From Rhizorhapis sp. SPR117 (GTDB lineage: Bacteria > Pseudomonadota > Alphaproteobacteria > Sphingomonadales > Sphingomonadaceae): a stretch of 64,000 bases of DNA. The stretch covers positions 7,688-71,687 of the forward strand of contig NZ_JAKKIE010000016.1 in assembly GCF_021742065.1 (NCBI RefSeq), given 5' to 3'. Below the pieces are notes generated by a model that was not told the origin of the DNA, did no database searches, and was given only the letters and a program-made list of their open reading frames with translations. The translations under genes were made by a program, and so were the position numbers. Below are positions 7,952-17,339 of the stretch, in pieces. Position 1 is the first letter of the stretch, and every line of letters starts with the position of its first letter.

Positions 7952-10900
7952 TCAGCGCAGGGAAGCGATCGACGTGACCGCGCTGTTCCCCACGGCCGAT
8001 GCGGAGACACTGTTTCCGGTGATGCCAAGCCTGCTGGCGGTGAGAGGACCGGATACAGCCTGGAAGGTGGCGCCGCTCACCTGGGCGATGATCTGTCCGC
8101 TATTTGCCTGCACCGATCCGACCGCCGCCGGAGGCAAGGCGCCGAGCGACGCCAGCCTCATGCTGTTGGTCGCGCTGTTGCCAACCGCAGAGGCCAAAAC
8201 ATTATTGCCGTTGAGCACCAGTTGACTGCCATCGGCACCGATGCAGTTGAGCGCCACCTCATGGACGCTGTTCTCGCTGAGCGCTGTCACATCGCCGGTA
8301 TTAAGCTGGCTGTTGGCCATCGCCGCCGCTGCCGAGACCATCCCGGAAGCCGTCAGCGAGGCGCTGGCCATGGGCCCGTCGAAGGCAGGCGTGCCAGCGA
8401 GAGTCAGGCTGTTCGAAGCGACATTGCCGCGCGCCCTCGCACTGGTCGTATTGCTGTCGATACGCGTCTGCGCATCGGACAAGGCGTCGCCAGCATATCC
8501 AAGCTGGGTCGCGGCGGTGGCCAGCACGCCGGCATGGCTTTCCTGGGTATTGGCCAGACCTGCGCTCGCGGCCCCACCCGATGCTGCAACCGCCGACAGG
8601 TCGTTGATCGCCTGGTTCGCTACCGCCTCAGCCACTGTGCTGTTGCCGTTCAGCACATAGCGCGAGCGGGCCAGGACGGCAGCATCATCGGGATTGCCAG
8701 CGAGGGTCAGCGCCGTCGCGGCGACGCGACCATCGGCCAACTGGTTGTTGGCCAGCACATGATCGCCAACAGCGAGGCCCGGCACGTCCGGATCGGTGAA
8801 CAGCTCCGCATTGGCGCCGCTCAGTTCCCCGATCTGAACAGCATTGATGGCCATCTGGTTTGCGGCGTCGTTCATATGGGCAAGCGCCGTGTTACTGTTG
8901 CTCCCCACCCTGACCGAGCCGTCGACGACATAGCCGGTGGCGTCGATCACGAGATCGGAGGTGGCCGACAGGTCCGCGACGCCGATCTGGGTCGAGGACA
9001 GTGCCGATCCCGGCGCCCTGTCCATTGCGCCGCCCAGCGACGTCGCCTCGATGATCAGATCGTTCGACGCGAGATTGGCGAGCGCGGTCGCGGCCTGACT
9101 GTTTCCCTCGATATCGACTGACGAGCGGATGATGCTGTCGCCGACGCCGGCCAGGTGGCCGGCGATATCGGAGGAAATCTGCTGGATGCCGCCTTCTTCG
9201 CCTTCACCCGAACCTGTGCCCGAGCCTGCGCTCTGGTAATTCGCGAGCGCATAATCGGCCGAAGCAACGAGATCGTCATAGGGAAGGCCTGCCTCCGCAT
9301 CATAGTGACCGCTGGCGCTGATGAGTTGATTGCCGGTCACGCCAAGGCTGTTCGAGACGCTGTTCGCGATCGCGACGCCTTGCGTGTCATTGCGCGCCAC
9401 CGTCAGGCGGGATCCGACCACATCACCCTGCGCGAGGATGTAAGCCCCGGCCACGTCATCGACGTCGGCAATTGTCACCCGAACGTCACCGTCTCCGATC
9501 TGAGCGGAATTGAGGTCGGCGGCGGTAGCGATAGTGTTGGCGTCGAGCCAAAGGCCATTGTTGCCGCTGTTGCCCGTCGTCGCGACCCTGGTGGCATTGT
9601 CGAGCAGCGCAACGCTGGAATCGACGATCGCCGCCTCGGTCGTGACGCCTGTAGCATTCTCGAATGCCGTGGCTTCGACGGGCGCGGTGAACGTCTGGGC
9701 ATTCTGGACGCTGAAGGGCGCCGTAACCGTCATCTCGCCATAGGGGGTATATCGCGCTGTTCCGACATATTCAGGCCATTCACCGCCTTCTTCGCCTCCG
9801 TAGCCATCGGGAGCGCTGATCGCGGTCGCTTCGACGGACAGGAGATTGGCGTCCGAACGGTTGGCAATCGCCGTCACCTGGACGCTGTTGCCGGCCACCG
9901 AGGGGCTCGAGCCCACCAGGTCGCTCGACAGATTCAGGGTCGTGCCGCCCAGCGCGTCGGCACTGGTCGCGCCGCCGGCAGCCTGGACGTTCGTCACATT
10001 GACGACGGCGCCATAGCCGGCGTCGATGCTGTTGGCCGTGAGCGCCACGGCATTCTTCGCATCGTTGCCATAGGCCGCCGCGGCAAGCGCGTTACCGTCG
10101 GCGCTCATGGAGGAGTCGACCACGGAATCAACCGCGACCGTTCGGAATCCTCCATCGGCATTCGCTCGCACGTCGCTGTCGGCCCGCTGATCGGAGAGAA
10201 CGGCATAGGCCGCGTTCACCTCAGTGCCGCCATAGGGCGTGATGATCGATGGTGTTCCGCTGGCCGAGGCGTTCTCGATGCCCAGCACATCGGTCGAGAG
10301 CGCATTGTCCACTCTGTTCCCCGTGGCGATGGCCCGCTGGAGATTGCCGTCGATCGCGATGTCGCTGTCCACCACTTCCTGCGTGATGATGCGCGACAGC
10401 CCCGCCATATCGGCCGAGACATCCGATCCATAGCCAATCGATTGCCGGCTCGCGATGCCCGCGCCCGTGCTTCCGTCATTGCCCGACAGGCTGAGCGTAC
10501 TGGCCGCATTATTACCGGCGGCGAGCGCTTCTTGTCGGTTATCGGCGATGGCCAGGCTGCTGTCCACGACACCATCGGCGGTCAGGCCGACATAGGTGAA
10601 GTCGGCATCGGCCATGACGGGTGCATAATCGGTGGTCTGCTGTGCGGCGATCACTGCGGGCGCATAGGCGGTGACGCCATTCGCATCTACGGCAAGATGG
10701 GTGTCGACCCAAACCGTAGAGAGGTCGAGTGTATCCGGCGCGAGCGTATTGTCTTGCCGGTTTGCGGTTGCGGATGCAGCGATGCTGTTGCCGGACAGGC
10801 TTGCACTCGCCTGCGTCGGCTCGACGACGGCCTCGATCACCGGATCGACGGCGGTTGCCTCGACGGCCCAATCGGTCGTCGACTGGTTGTTCGCGATGAT

Positions 10901-11041
10901 CTGCGCACCTTCGGCATCGATCTCCGGCGACGAAGGGGAAACGGCCAGCGCCGGGGCGGCGAGAGCGGCGGAAAGCGCGGCGAAAGCGCTGCCGAAGAAG
11001 AGACGGCGCGAACGATGCGCGGTAGAACGATCATGTGTCAT
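7952..11041 (-). CDS. hfaD: HfaD-like repetitive secreted adhesin, copy 1
   Basis: A 1029-aa protein with a Sec signal peptide (Ala-rich, likely cleaved after APALA near residue 33). The mature part is Ala/Asn/Ser/Gly rich and almost free of Lys and Cys. It holds about a dozen degenerate repeats of roughly 60-90 residues whose core reads S-x-h-x-h-x-GN-xxx-A-x-A-xGN-xA-xN-xL, resembling curlin-type beta-solenoid repeats. In Caulobacter, HfaA and HfaD are high-molecular-weight amyloid-like outer-membrane proteins that anchor the holdfast, exported with HfaB. It is third in an hfaA-hfaB-hfaD operon here, so I infer the same role in surface adhesion. Full-length and intact. Confidence 0.65.
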   Translation of the reverse strand: MTHDRSTAHRSRRLFFGSAFAALSAALAAPALAVSPSSPEIDAEGAQIIANNQSTTDWAVEATAVDPVIEAVVEPTQASASLSGNSIAASATANRQDNTLAPDTLDLSTVWVDTHLAVDANGVTAYAPAVIAAQQTTDYAPVMADADFTYVGLTADGVVDSSLAIADNRQEALAAGNNAASTLSLSGNDGSTGAGIASRQSIGYGSDVSADMAGLSRIITQEVVDSDIAIDGNLQRAIATGNRVDNALSTDVLGIENASASGTPSIITPYGGTEVNAAYAVLSDQRADSDVRANADGGFRTVAVDSVVDSSMSADGNALAAAAYGNDAKNAVALTANSIDAGYGAVVNVTNVQAAGGATSADALGGTTLNLSSDLVGSSPSVAGNSVQVTAIANRSDANLLSVEATAISAPDGYGGEEGGEWPEYVGTARYTPYGEMTVTAPFSVQNAQTFTAPVEATAFENATGVTTEAAIVDSSVALLDNATRVATTGNSGNNGLWLDANTIATAADLNSAQIGDGDVRVTIADVDDVAGAYILAQGDVVGSRLTVARNDTQGVAIANSVSNSLGVTGNQLISASGHYDAEAGLPYDDLVASADYALANYQSAGSGTGSGEGEEGGIQQISSDIAGHLAGVGDSIIRSSVDIEGNSQAATALANLASNDLIIEATSLGGAMDRAPGSALSSTQIGVADLSATSDLVIDATGYVVDGSVRVGSNSNTALAHMNDAANQMAINAVQIGELSGANAELFTDPDVPGLAVGDHVLANNQLADGRVAATALTLAGNPDDAAVLARSRYVLNGNSTVAEAVANQAINDLSAVAASGGAASAGLANTQESHAGVLATAATQLGYAGDALSDAQTRIDSNTTSARARGNVASNSLTLAGTPAFDGPMASASLTASGMVSAAAAMANSQLNTGDVTALSENSVHEVALNCIGADGSQLVLNGNNVLASAVGNSATNSMRLASLGALPPAAVGSVQANSGQIIAQVSGATFQAVSGPLTASRLGITGNSVSASAVGNSAVTSIASLR

Positions 11042-11122
11042 GGAATGAACCTTTCGTGAGAAAAATGGATGTGGTCAGGGGGCTGTGTCCGGTGGGCGCC
11101 TCCTCTTGGCTGGAGAGAAGCG

Positions 11123-12463
11123 TCAGCGACCGAGCCGCAGCACCGCGAGGCGTTGCAGACCGGGGCTATCGGGCACGATCGCGGGATCGGCAGGGCCAGG
11201 ACGCCAGGACGTAGCAACCGTTTCTTGCGCGATACCGCGCCGCACGAGCGCCGCGACCAGCGTGGCTATTCGCCGATCGATCAGGGCATCGCGCGCGCCA
11301 GGGTCGAGATTTTCCGTGTCGCGAGCGACGATCGTCACCGTGGTGGAACCGCGAGCTGTCGCGGCAGCGATCCGATCGAGGAGAGCGGCGGCCGAACCGG
11401 AGAGATCGGCCGAGCCTATCTCGAAGGGAAGCCGGATGCTGTTGCCGCCAGCCGATTCACTTACCGTGCTCGGTCCGTTGAAGGCCGCCGATGTGCCGGC
11501 CGGACGTGCTGGCGCGGGCTGCGGCTCCACGGCAGGCAGTTCCGCCTGTCCCGTCTCGGCCTTCCAGGATGCCTGCGCCATACAGGGCGCCGGATTGATC
11601 CGTGCGACCGTGCTCACCAGTCGCAGGGTCGCTTCTTCCAGTGCCGTGCGTATCCCGAGCTGAAGCGGTTCCTGGCCTTTGGCGCCGACATTGATGTCGA
11701 ACAGATTGGAACCGAAAAAGCGGAAGACGCCGAACCCGGTCTCGTAGCCGGTAAACTGCTTGGTGAGGCTGATCGTCCGCACCACCAGCAGCGAACGCGT
11801 ATCGACGATGCGCAGGTCGATCGCGACGCTCTGAGTGTAGGTGCGAACCTTTGGGCCGACGCTGCCGACCGCTGCCTCCGCACCACCCGAGCGGATATCG
11901 TAATTGAGTTCGGTGATGCCCCCGACGATGTAATAATCGGAGGCCTGGATGCTGCCGCCGAAATAGGGAAGCCATGGCACGCTCTGCCGTCCCGACGAGG
12001 CGGGAATGTCATGCGCGTCACCGTCGCCGAGCTGGCGACGATCGAGATAGCCGAGTTCACGTTCGGCGATGGTCGGATCGAAGCGTTCGGCCAGGCGCAC
12101 CGCGCCGCCCAGCTTGCCAAGCGCCGAGGACACCATGAGTGCGCCGCCCTGGGTGATGGCGTTGCCCTCGTTGACCGAATATTTGCCGGTATAGTCGCGC
12201 ACGTCGCCAACCGCGACCACGAGGGGCGTTCCCCCGCGGCCCGCGATCTGGTGTGCAAGACAGGCGAGTGGCGCGTCCATTGGCGTCCGGTTGTCTCGCA
12301 CCGCAGGCCCAAGAAGCACCGGCTCCTCCCCAGACGCGAGCCGTTGCTGCTGCATCGAGACGCAGCCAGGCAGAGCAAGTGCCGCAAGGGACACGCCGGC
12401 CAGCCGTCCCCAGCCGCCCACTCCCTTTCCGGTCCAAACCCGGGCGGTTGCACCGGCGCCCAT
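11123..12463 (-). CDS. hfaB: HfaB-like CsgG-type lipoprotein exporter, copy 1
   Basis: A 446-aa outer-membrane lipoprotein. The lipobox is LALPGC near residue 34. Residues about 60-300 form a CsgG/HfaB domain, including AVGDVRDYTGKYS, ITQGGALMV, and YYIVGGITELNYDIRSGG. CsgG-family proteins form the ring-shaped pore that secretes amyloid subunits. The C-terminal 100 residues look like an OmpA-like peptidoglycan-associated domain (IRLPFEIGSADLSGSAAALL, ARDTENLDPGARDALIDRRI), which would anchor the pore. Its ATG overlaps the hfaA stop by one base (TGATG), indicating translational coupling. The second copy in this window has the same architecture. Confidence 0.82.
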   Translation of the reverse strand: MGAGATARVWTGKGVGGWGRLAGVSLAALALPGCVSMQQQRLASGEEPVLLGPAVRDNRTPMDAPLACLAHQIAGRGGTPLVVAVGDVRDYTGKYSVNEGNAITQGGALMVSSALGKLGGAVRLAERFDPTIAERELGYLDRRQLGDGDAHDIPASSGRQSVPWLPYFGGSIQASDYYIVGGITELNYDIRSGGAEAAVGSVGPKVRTYTQSVAIDLRIVDTRSLLVVRTISLTKQFTGYETGFGVFRFFGSNLFDINVGAKGQEPLQLGIRTALEEATLRLVSTVARINPAPCMAQASWKAETGQAELPAVEPQPAPARPAGTSAAFNGPSTVSESAGGNSIRLPFEIGSADLSGSAAALLDRIAAATARGSTTVTIVARDTENLDPGARDALIDRRIATLVAALVRRGIAQETVATSWRPGPADPAIVPDSPGLQRLAVLRLGR

Positions 12464-12999
12464 CAGTTGAGCATCCCGAACATGCAGGCGGTCGACGCGT
12501 TGACGCTTGCCGACTGATCGCCGCTGTTGGTCTGAGTAGAATTGAGCGCCTGGGTGACAGTGCCCGAACCGGTGGCGGAGGTGTCGCCCCGGACGGAAGC
12601 GCTGACCATGCCGCTATTGGCCTGGTCGATGCCCGCTGATGCCCCCGAGCCGGTCGAAACATCGGTCTCGCTCAGATTTCCATTGGCGGTGGAGGTGGCG
12701 CCGGTGACCGTGGGCGAATTGGCCAGAGCCGTTTGCGAATCCGCGTTACCGGTCGCCGACGAGGTGATGTCGCAATTATACTGCCGTTGGATCGTCGTGT
12801 TATAGACGGGCGCCTGATAATAGCCCGACCGCCGTTTCGCGATGAGATCGGCGATCGCCGCCAGATTGACCCGGTCGGCCGAGGTGCGGAATTGCCAGGC
12901 GTAGCTTTCACCGTAATTGTTGGCATGGGCCGGCGTGAGCGTCATGCCGGACAGCAGCGCGATCGTAGCCGCTCCGGCACGCAGGAATCGACTTGTCAT
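12463..12999 (-). CDS. hfaA: HfaA-like holdfast-anchoring subunit, copy 1
   Basis: A 178-aa secreted protein with signal peptide ending near TLTPAHA. After a conserved N-terminal block (AWQFRTSADRVN, QAPVYNTTIQRQYNC) it becomes Ser/Thr/Asn/Gly rich with repeated GN and NSGDQ motifs, as in HfaA/curli-like subunits, and ends with a Cys near the C-terminus. ATG 12999 gives exactly the 178 residues of copy 2, which supports this start over upstream ATGs at 13047, 13008 and 13005. First gene of the operon; a 116-bp element shared with the trbB upstream region ends 14 bp before the ATG. Confidence 0.72.
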   Translation of the reverse strand: MTSRFLRAGAATIALLSGMTLTPAHANNYGESYAWQFRTSADRVNLAAIADLIAKRRSGYYQAPVYNTTIQRQYNCDITSSATGNADSQTALANSPTVTGATSTANGNLSETDVSTGSGASAGIDQANSGMVSASVRGDTSATGSGTVTQALNSTQTNSGDQSASVNASTACMFGMLN

Positions 13000-13012
13000 G
13001 AACATCATCCCC

Positions 13013-13128
13013 GTTGCCTCGGCACAGCGCCGGGGCTTCGGGGGCAATCAAGAGACGCACAAAATCACGGAGGGCAACAAGGATTTGATGCCCTCGCAGG
13101 CTGGCGAAGCAAGACAGGGAATAGCGTA
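13013..13128. repeat. 116-bp upstream repeat, copy A (before hfaA)
   Basis: A 116-bp segment aligns without gaps to 23691-23806. I count 74 identical positions overall, and 25 of 26 at the end distal to the genes (13103-13128). Copy A lies immediately upstream of hfaA copy 1. Both copies have the same orientation and nearly the same distance to the downstream start codon, which favours a shared promoter/leader element over a coding remnant. Confidence 0.65.
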
Positions 13129-13258
13129 AGCGGATCAGTGGCGGTGTATAGGGTTGCCGTGCCGATGGCATCCAGCACCGACCAACCACGGTGATCTCTT
13201 GCGTCAACCATGCGCAAGCATTATGTTCAACGGAAATAAAATTTGTTGGACAGAGCGT

Positions 13259-13603
13259 ATGGGCAAACATCATTTGATCAGCGGCGCGAAGAGCGGAAGA
13301 ACGGTACGTGGTGGCGCTGCCCGCGTCGTAAGGAGCGGCCAGATCGCCACCGTCAATGCCGGGCGTGTTGAGGCGGTAATGGCGGCTGCCGAGCGCTCCG
13401 GGCTTCTGGAAGAAAAGAGTGGTCGAATCGGCGGCCGGGTGAGCCAGACTCTTGTAAAGCGCGCCAAGGCGCTGACGGGCATTGAGACGGATACCGACCT
13501 TATAGAATTTGCGCTTGCCAATGTTGCGTTGGAAGATGGTTTCGCCGAACGTTTCAAGGCGGCGCGCGGCAAGGTGGAACCGGATATCGACCTCGGATTC
13601 TGA
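13259..13603 (+). CDS. Antitoxin-like protein of a PIN-domain pair
   Basis: A 114-aa protein, basic at the N-terminus. The central part (VSQTLVKRAKALTGIETDTDLIEFALANVAL) reads as a short helix-turn-helix or ribbon-helix-helix-like antitoxin segment, and the acidic C-terminus (KVEPDIDLGF) could be the toxin-binding tail. ATG 13259 is chosen among three in-frame Met codons because the sequence before it looks non-coding. The stop is one base before the ATG of the PIN toxin. In such modules the antitoxin also represses its own promoter; that is family knowledge, not seen here. Confidence 0.6.
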   Translation: MGKHHLISGAKSGRTVRGGAARVVRSGQIATVNAGRVEAVMAAAERSGLLEEKSGRIGGRVSQTLVKRAKALTGIETDTDLIEFALANVALEDGFAERFKAARGKVEPDIDLGF

Positions 13604-13604
13604 C

Positions 13605-14171
13605 ATGCCCGCTTTTGATATCCGCGCGGCCCTGCGCTGGTCGCGTTTCGACCCGCGCCGAACCCTCGCGCGCCGGCCGGATGATGCGCTTCCCTTTGCA
13701 AGCGTGGAGGAATTGGCGGGGCAACCGCTGCTGCTCGATACATGCGTCTATATCGATCAGCTTCAAGGGCGCGCCCCTTCGCTCGTCGAGGAATTGATCG
13801 ACAAGCGGCAGGTCAACCATTCCACGGTGGCCATTCAGGAATTAACTCATACGATCGGCGTACTCGATCCTGTCGATGCGCGTACTGCACAGGTCATCGC
13901 CGTCATCCGGGACCAGATCGAGGCGATGCCGGACCATCGCACATTTGCCCCTGATGTCGATGTCTTGGGCAGGGCAGCGCTGCTCGCCGGAATGCTGAGT
14001 CGCCTGCAGGGCTATGCGAAGGATGCACGGATGAAAGCGCTGCACGATTGCATGCTCTTCCTTCAGGCCCACAAGCTTGGGTTTACCGTGCTCACGGCCA
14101 ATCTGGCCGAGTTCGACCTGTTACTACAGTTAGTGCCTACCGGACGGGCGTTGTTCTATCGCCCCGATTGA
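13605..14171 (+). CDS. PIN-domain toxin (VapC-like ribonuclease)
   Basis: A 188-aa PIN-like protein. Acidic metal-binding residues of the fold are visible: Asp in LLLDTCVYID, Glu in AIQELTH, Asp in LHDCMLFLQA and a C-terminal TANLAEFDLL. PIN toxins cleave RNA in a magnesium-dependent manner. The protein is about 50 residues longer than classical VapC at its N-terminus. The reading frame extends upstream, but ATG 13605 directly follows the antitoxin stop. The pair sits between the left hfa operon and the end of the trb cluster and may stabilise the element. Confidence 0.75.
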   Translation: MPAFDIRAALRWSRFDPRRTLARRPDDALPFASVEELAGQPLLLDTCVYIDQLQGRAPSLVEELIDKRQVNHSTVAIQELTHTIGVLDPVDARTAQVIAVIRDQIEAMPDHRTFAPDVDVLGRAALLAGMLSRLQGYAKDARMKALHDCMLFLQAHKLGFTVLTANLAEFDLLLQLVPTGRALFYRPD

Positions 14172-14287
14172 TCGCATATAATCCGTCAAGCCGGCTTTGA
14201 ACGCGGTCATCCAAAACGCGGCATTAGCAAGGTCCGATCCGGATATTGGAAATCTCGAATTGCTGTCCGGGCTCTCCAGCAAACTGG

Positions 14288-14515
14288 CTAGGATTTTCCG
14301 GTCCTGCGTCGACGGATGAAAGCGCGATCACTCGCCATAAAGCGTTCAAGCATCGGAGCGATAAGGCGTTCGGGTGGAAGCGGCTCTGCAAGACCGGTGG
14401 TATTCGCATGTTCGCGCGCATAATCGGAGAGATCGCGAAACAACCGCCCAGACAGCTCCACAGTCAACTTGACCGGCTTCTCTTCGATGATTGGTCCCAG
14501 GCGCAGCTTGTTCAT
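14288..14515 (-). CDS. DUF2274 protein, trb-cluster companion
   Basis: A 75-aa protein of the DUF2274 type, which typically follows trbI in alphaproteobacterial conjugation clusters. The visible pattern is LRLGPIIEEKPVKLTVELSG, then a helix LFRDLSDYAREHA and LIAPMLERFMASDRAF, which suits a small ribbon-helix-helix-like DNA-binding protein. The function is not established. The ATG overlaps the trbI stop (ATGA). It is the last gene of the trb operon, 117 bp from the convergent toxin gene. Confidence 0.75.
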   Translation of the reverse strand: MNKLRLGPIIEEKPVKLTVELSGRLFRDLSDYAREHANTTGLAEPLPPERLIAPMLERFMASDRAFIRRRRTGKS

Positions 14516-15753
14516 GACCGGTCTCCCTGCGTGACAGGCTCGAGCACAAGATCACGCGTGACGATTATCCGGAGGATATGACCCGGCCTGACCGTCAATG
14601 TCGGCGGCACTCTGATCTCGCGCTGAACGACCTGTCGTCCAGTCTGGTTGATGGTATCCTGAGTACCGTAACGCAGTGCTTCGACAAGCTTGTCATCTTT
14701 GTCCGTGGCCAGCTCCGTACCAACCCCGAGGAGCGTCGAAATCAGGGCTGCTTTGAGCATATTGCCCCAATGATAGTTCACGCCGTCCCTGATTCCCGCC
14801 CTGCCGGAAGCGTCCGCACCGGGTTGGCGATCGAGCAGGATCGAGCGGCCTCCGGGAAGGATGAGCCGGTCCCAGGCGAGCAGCACGCGACTTTGGCTCG
14901 CCGAAACCTCGCTGTCATACTCGCCGATGAGACGCGATCCCTGGGGGATGAGCAGGATACGTCCCGTCGGACTATCATAGACATTCTGGGTCACCTGGGC
15001 GGTGATCTGGCCGGGAAGGTCGGACTGAATGCCGGTGAGCAGCGCTGCTGCAATGATACTCCCCGCCTGCACGATGTTGGTCGAGGTCGGTGCTGTGATG
15101 CGTTCGCTGCTCACTGTGGTTCGGTTCGCCGCGACGTTCAGGAAGCCTCGCGCGCCGGTAGGCGCGGCAGGATCTTTCGCCGCGACAGGGGCTGCGGCGG
15201 GTGAAGGAGGTGGCTGCGTTGCAGGCTGCGCCGCATTCCCATCGCCCATGCTGGCAAGGAACAATCGGCTGGTTCGTGCAGAATCGCGCTCCTGAACGAC
15301 ACGCTGCCGTGCCTGTTCGGCTTGCGCAAGGCGTGGATCAACCGGGGCGGTCGCTGACCCCATCGGCGGCACGGGAACGGGCTGACCGTTCTGCTGCGCC
15401 GACAATATGGGGCGCCCAAGATCACCGGGCATCGGTTGGCCCAGTTGAGGCACCTGGCTATAATCCTTGGGCGCGCCTGTCACACTCTCGACGCGATTGC
15501 GGCTTTGCGTCTCCAGGAGATTAGGCCCCTCCCTATGCCGAGCGGGTTGCAGCGCATAGACCAGCGCTCCGCCGATGCTCAGGCAAGCAATGGCGCCTAC
15601 CGATGCCAAAGTCTTGCGTGACAGGCGCATGACGCGTGGCGGATCACCGCGCAATCTGAACGCCTGTGGATCAGCGACGGCGGGTGCTGTGATCGAGGGA
15701 TCATGCCCTTCCTCACCCGGCGCATCGATGCTTTCCGTGCCGCGCTCGCTCAT
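14512..15753 (-). CDS. trbI: TrbI/VirB10 type IV secretion scaffold
   Basis: A 413-aa VirB10-family protein. A single inner-membrane helix lies near residues 48-66 (TLASVGAIACLSIGGALVYAL), followed by a Pro-rich periplasmic linker (about 90-190) and the conserved C-terminal domain (TNIVQAGSIIAAALLTGIQS, GRILLIPQGSRLIGEYDS, DRLILPGGRSILLDRQ). It spans both membranes and energises the mating channel. Its ATG overlaps the trbG stop and its stop overlaps the DUF2274 start, both as ATGA. Length is normal for TrbI. Confidence 0.93.
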   Translation of the reverse strand: MSERGTESIDAPGEEGHDPSITAPAVADPQAFRLRGDPPRVMRLSRKTLASVGAIACLSIGGALVYALQPARHREGPNLLETQSRNRVESVTGAPKDYSQVPQLGQPMPGDLGRPILSAQQNGQPVPVPPMGSATAPVDPRLAQAEQARQRVVQERDSARTSRLFLASMGDGNAAQPATQPPPSPAAAPVAAKDPAAPTGARGFLNVAANRTTVSSERITAPTSTNIVQAGSIIAAALLTGIQSDLPGQITAQVTQNVYDSPTGRILLIPQGSRLIGEYDSEVSASQSRVLLAWDRLILPGGRSILLDRQPGADASGRAGIRDGVNYHWGNMLKAALISTLLGVGTELATDKDDKLVEALRYGTQDTINQTGRQVVQREIRVPPTLTVRPGHILRIIVTRDLVLEPVTQGDRS

Positions 15754-16655
15754 GACCGGTCCTTCCTGCGCTTGCCCTCACGTTCGAGGCGGACGCTCAC
15801 CGCACGCTTGCCTGATGCGAGCTTGAGTTCAGCCTGCCCGAATAGTCGGTCCACGATCATGTAGCGTCCAGCCACACGATAATTGACCAGTTCGGCCGCG
15901 CCCGTCTCGCCAATGACGAACAGTGGCGGCATGTCGCTACGCGATACATTTTCGGCAAATTCGATGAAGACCTGCCGGCCATCGTCGAACACGCGCACTG
16001 GTCGCCAGTCGGGCCGATCGCCACGAATCCTGTATCGGAAATCTAGCGCGGCTACATCGATGCCCGACGCCAGCGGCGCCGTGCGCTCGCGCTCGGCTGC
16101 GGCAGCACGCAAGGCGATCAGCGCATCCTGCGGATAGGCCCAGGAAACGGCGGCCATATAGGTTGCAGCCATTGCGCGCAGTTCGAGATGGTAGGTGCGT
16201 CGGTCGGTATTGATGACGAGATTGGTCGTGATGTCCGGCCGTGTCGGTTTGACGAGGATGTGGACACGCCGCGTTGCGCCCGTTCCGCTCACCGTATCCC
16301 CGATGATCCAGCGCACCGTATCGCCCGCCGCGACCGGACCGGGTCCTACGAGGGTCTCACCCTCCTGCAACATGATATCCGTAACCTGGCCCGGCGAGGT
16401 ATAGATCTGGAACAGCGCCCCGTCCTCCCAGGCATATTGCTGAATGGCATTGCGATACCCGGCGCGGTCCGGTTGGACTCTCGCCGCCGCATTGGCGCGT
16501 CCGATGCGTTGACGCGGGTCGGCCGGTTCACCGTGTTGAGAAGCTTCGGCCTGACTGGTTCCTTGCGTCGAGGCAGCGTGCGCGCCTTGCGTCAGCAGGC
16601 TGGCCGAAGCGAGCAACAGAAAGGATCGCTGTACGGAGCGAGCAAGCGTGTTCAT
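15750..16655 (-). CDS. trbG: TrbG/VirB9 outer-membrane channel component
   Basis: A 301-aa periplasmic protein with signal peptide ending near THAAS. The VirB9-type core is clear: QYAWEDGALFQIYTSPGQVT, IMLQEGETLVGPGPV, and a C-terminal FEI-like beta domain (FRYRIRGDRPDWRPVRVFDD, YRVAGRYMIVDRLFGQAELK). TrbG forms the outer-membrane ring with TrbI and TrbF homologues. ATG 16655 overlaps the trbF stop (ATGA), so I do not use the longer frame starting at 16769. Confidence 0.93.
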   Translation of the reverse strand: MNTLARSVQRSFLLLASASLLTQGAHAASTQGTSQAEASQHGEPADPRQRIGRANAAARVQPDRAGYRNAIQQYAWEDGALFQIYTSPGQVTDIMLQEGETLVGPGPVAAGDTVRWIIGDTVSGTGATRRVHILVKPTRPDITTNLVINTDRRTYHLELRAMAATYMAAVSWAYPQDALIALRAAAAERERTAPLASGIDVAALDFRYRIRGDRPDWRPVRVFDDGRQVFIEFAENVSRSDMPPLFVIGETGAAELVNYRVAGRYMIVDRLFGQAELKLASGKRAVSVRLEREGKRRKDRS

Positions 16656-17335
16656 TGGCTGAGTTCCTTCGACCAGTTGAGTGCGGCTACAAAGACGCCC
16701 AGCGGGTTCTTGCGCAGTCCATCGGGCGTTCGCGGGGTCTGGACAGTGACGGTGAGGATCGCGGACCATCGCGAGGTCTCCGCGAGCGCACCGTCCTGGT
16801 AGCGGCGCTCGATCCAGGCGACACGGAAGCTGTCGTTCGACGCGCGGATCACGCTTGAGACATCGGTCGCGATCTGCACTTTGCCGACAAGTGCGAATGG
16901 ATCGTTGTTGCGGGCATAGTCGTTGAGTGCCTGGCCGCCCTTGTCGGTGGTAAAGTCATATGCTCGCAGCCAATTCTGCCTGAGCACGATCGGATCGGCG
17001 GGCACCGAGCGCACGGACTCGATGAATCTCGCAAGATGGAACGCGATTTGCGGGTCGGTCGGACGATAGTCCGCTTCGGCGGGCGCGACGCTGCGCGCTT
17101 CGCCGAGCTTGTCGACTTCGACCACCCAGGGCGTGATATGGCCGCGTGCGGATTGCCAGACGAGGCCGGCGGAAAGACCTCCCGAGAGGGCGAGGCAGCC
17201 AAAGAAGGCCAGTCGCCAGTTGCGGGCCTGCACACGGGCCGAGCCAATGCGATCATCCCAGGCCTGTGCGGCGCGTTGATAGGGCGTGATGGGTTCGGGC
17301 GACTGGCCATAGCGAATGGAGGGACGATGAAACAT
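16652..17335 (-). CDS. trbF: TrbF/VirB8-like inner-membrane protein
   Basis: A 227-aa VirB8-type protein. An N-terminal cytoplasmic tail (NPYQRAAQAWDDRIGSARVQ-like) is followed by one membrane helix (about 43-62, LAFFGCLALSGGLSAGLVW) and a periplasmic domain with RMQ-like motifs (WVVEVDKLGEA, FHLARFIESVRS, SRWSAILTVTVQTP). It nucleates channel assembly at the inner membrane. Starts 4 bp after the trbL stop. Confidence 0.92.
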   Translation of the reverse strand: MFHRPSIRYGQSPEPITPYQRAAQAWDDRIGSARVQARNWRLAFFGCLALSGGLSAGLVWQSARGHITPWVVEVDKLGEARSVAPAEADYRPTDPQIAFHLARFIESVRSVPADPIVLRQNWLRAYDFTTDKGGQALNDYARNNDPFALVGKVQIATDVSSVIRASNDSFRVAWIERRYQDGALAETSRWSAILTVTVQTPRTPDGLRKNPLGVFVAALNWSKELSQ

Positions 17336-17339
17336 GAGG

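Noticed and set aside
7952..11041. Periodic repeats resembling a CRISPR array or satellite
   Set aside because: The periodicity is protein-level, degenerate and with variable spacing; no identical repeats or cas genes.
9155..11059. 634-codon plus-strand frame opposite hfaD copy 1
   Set aside because: Antisense of a repetitive GC-rich gene; no motif, no signal, no ribosome-binding site.
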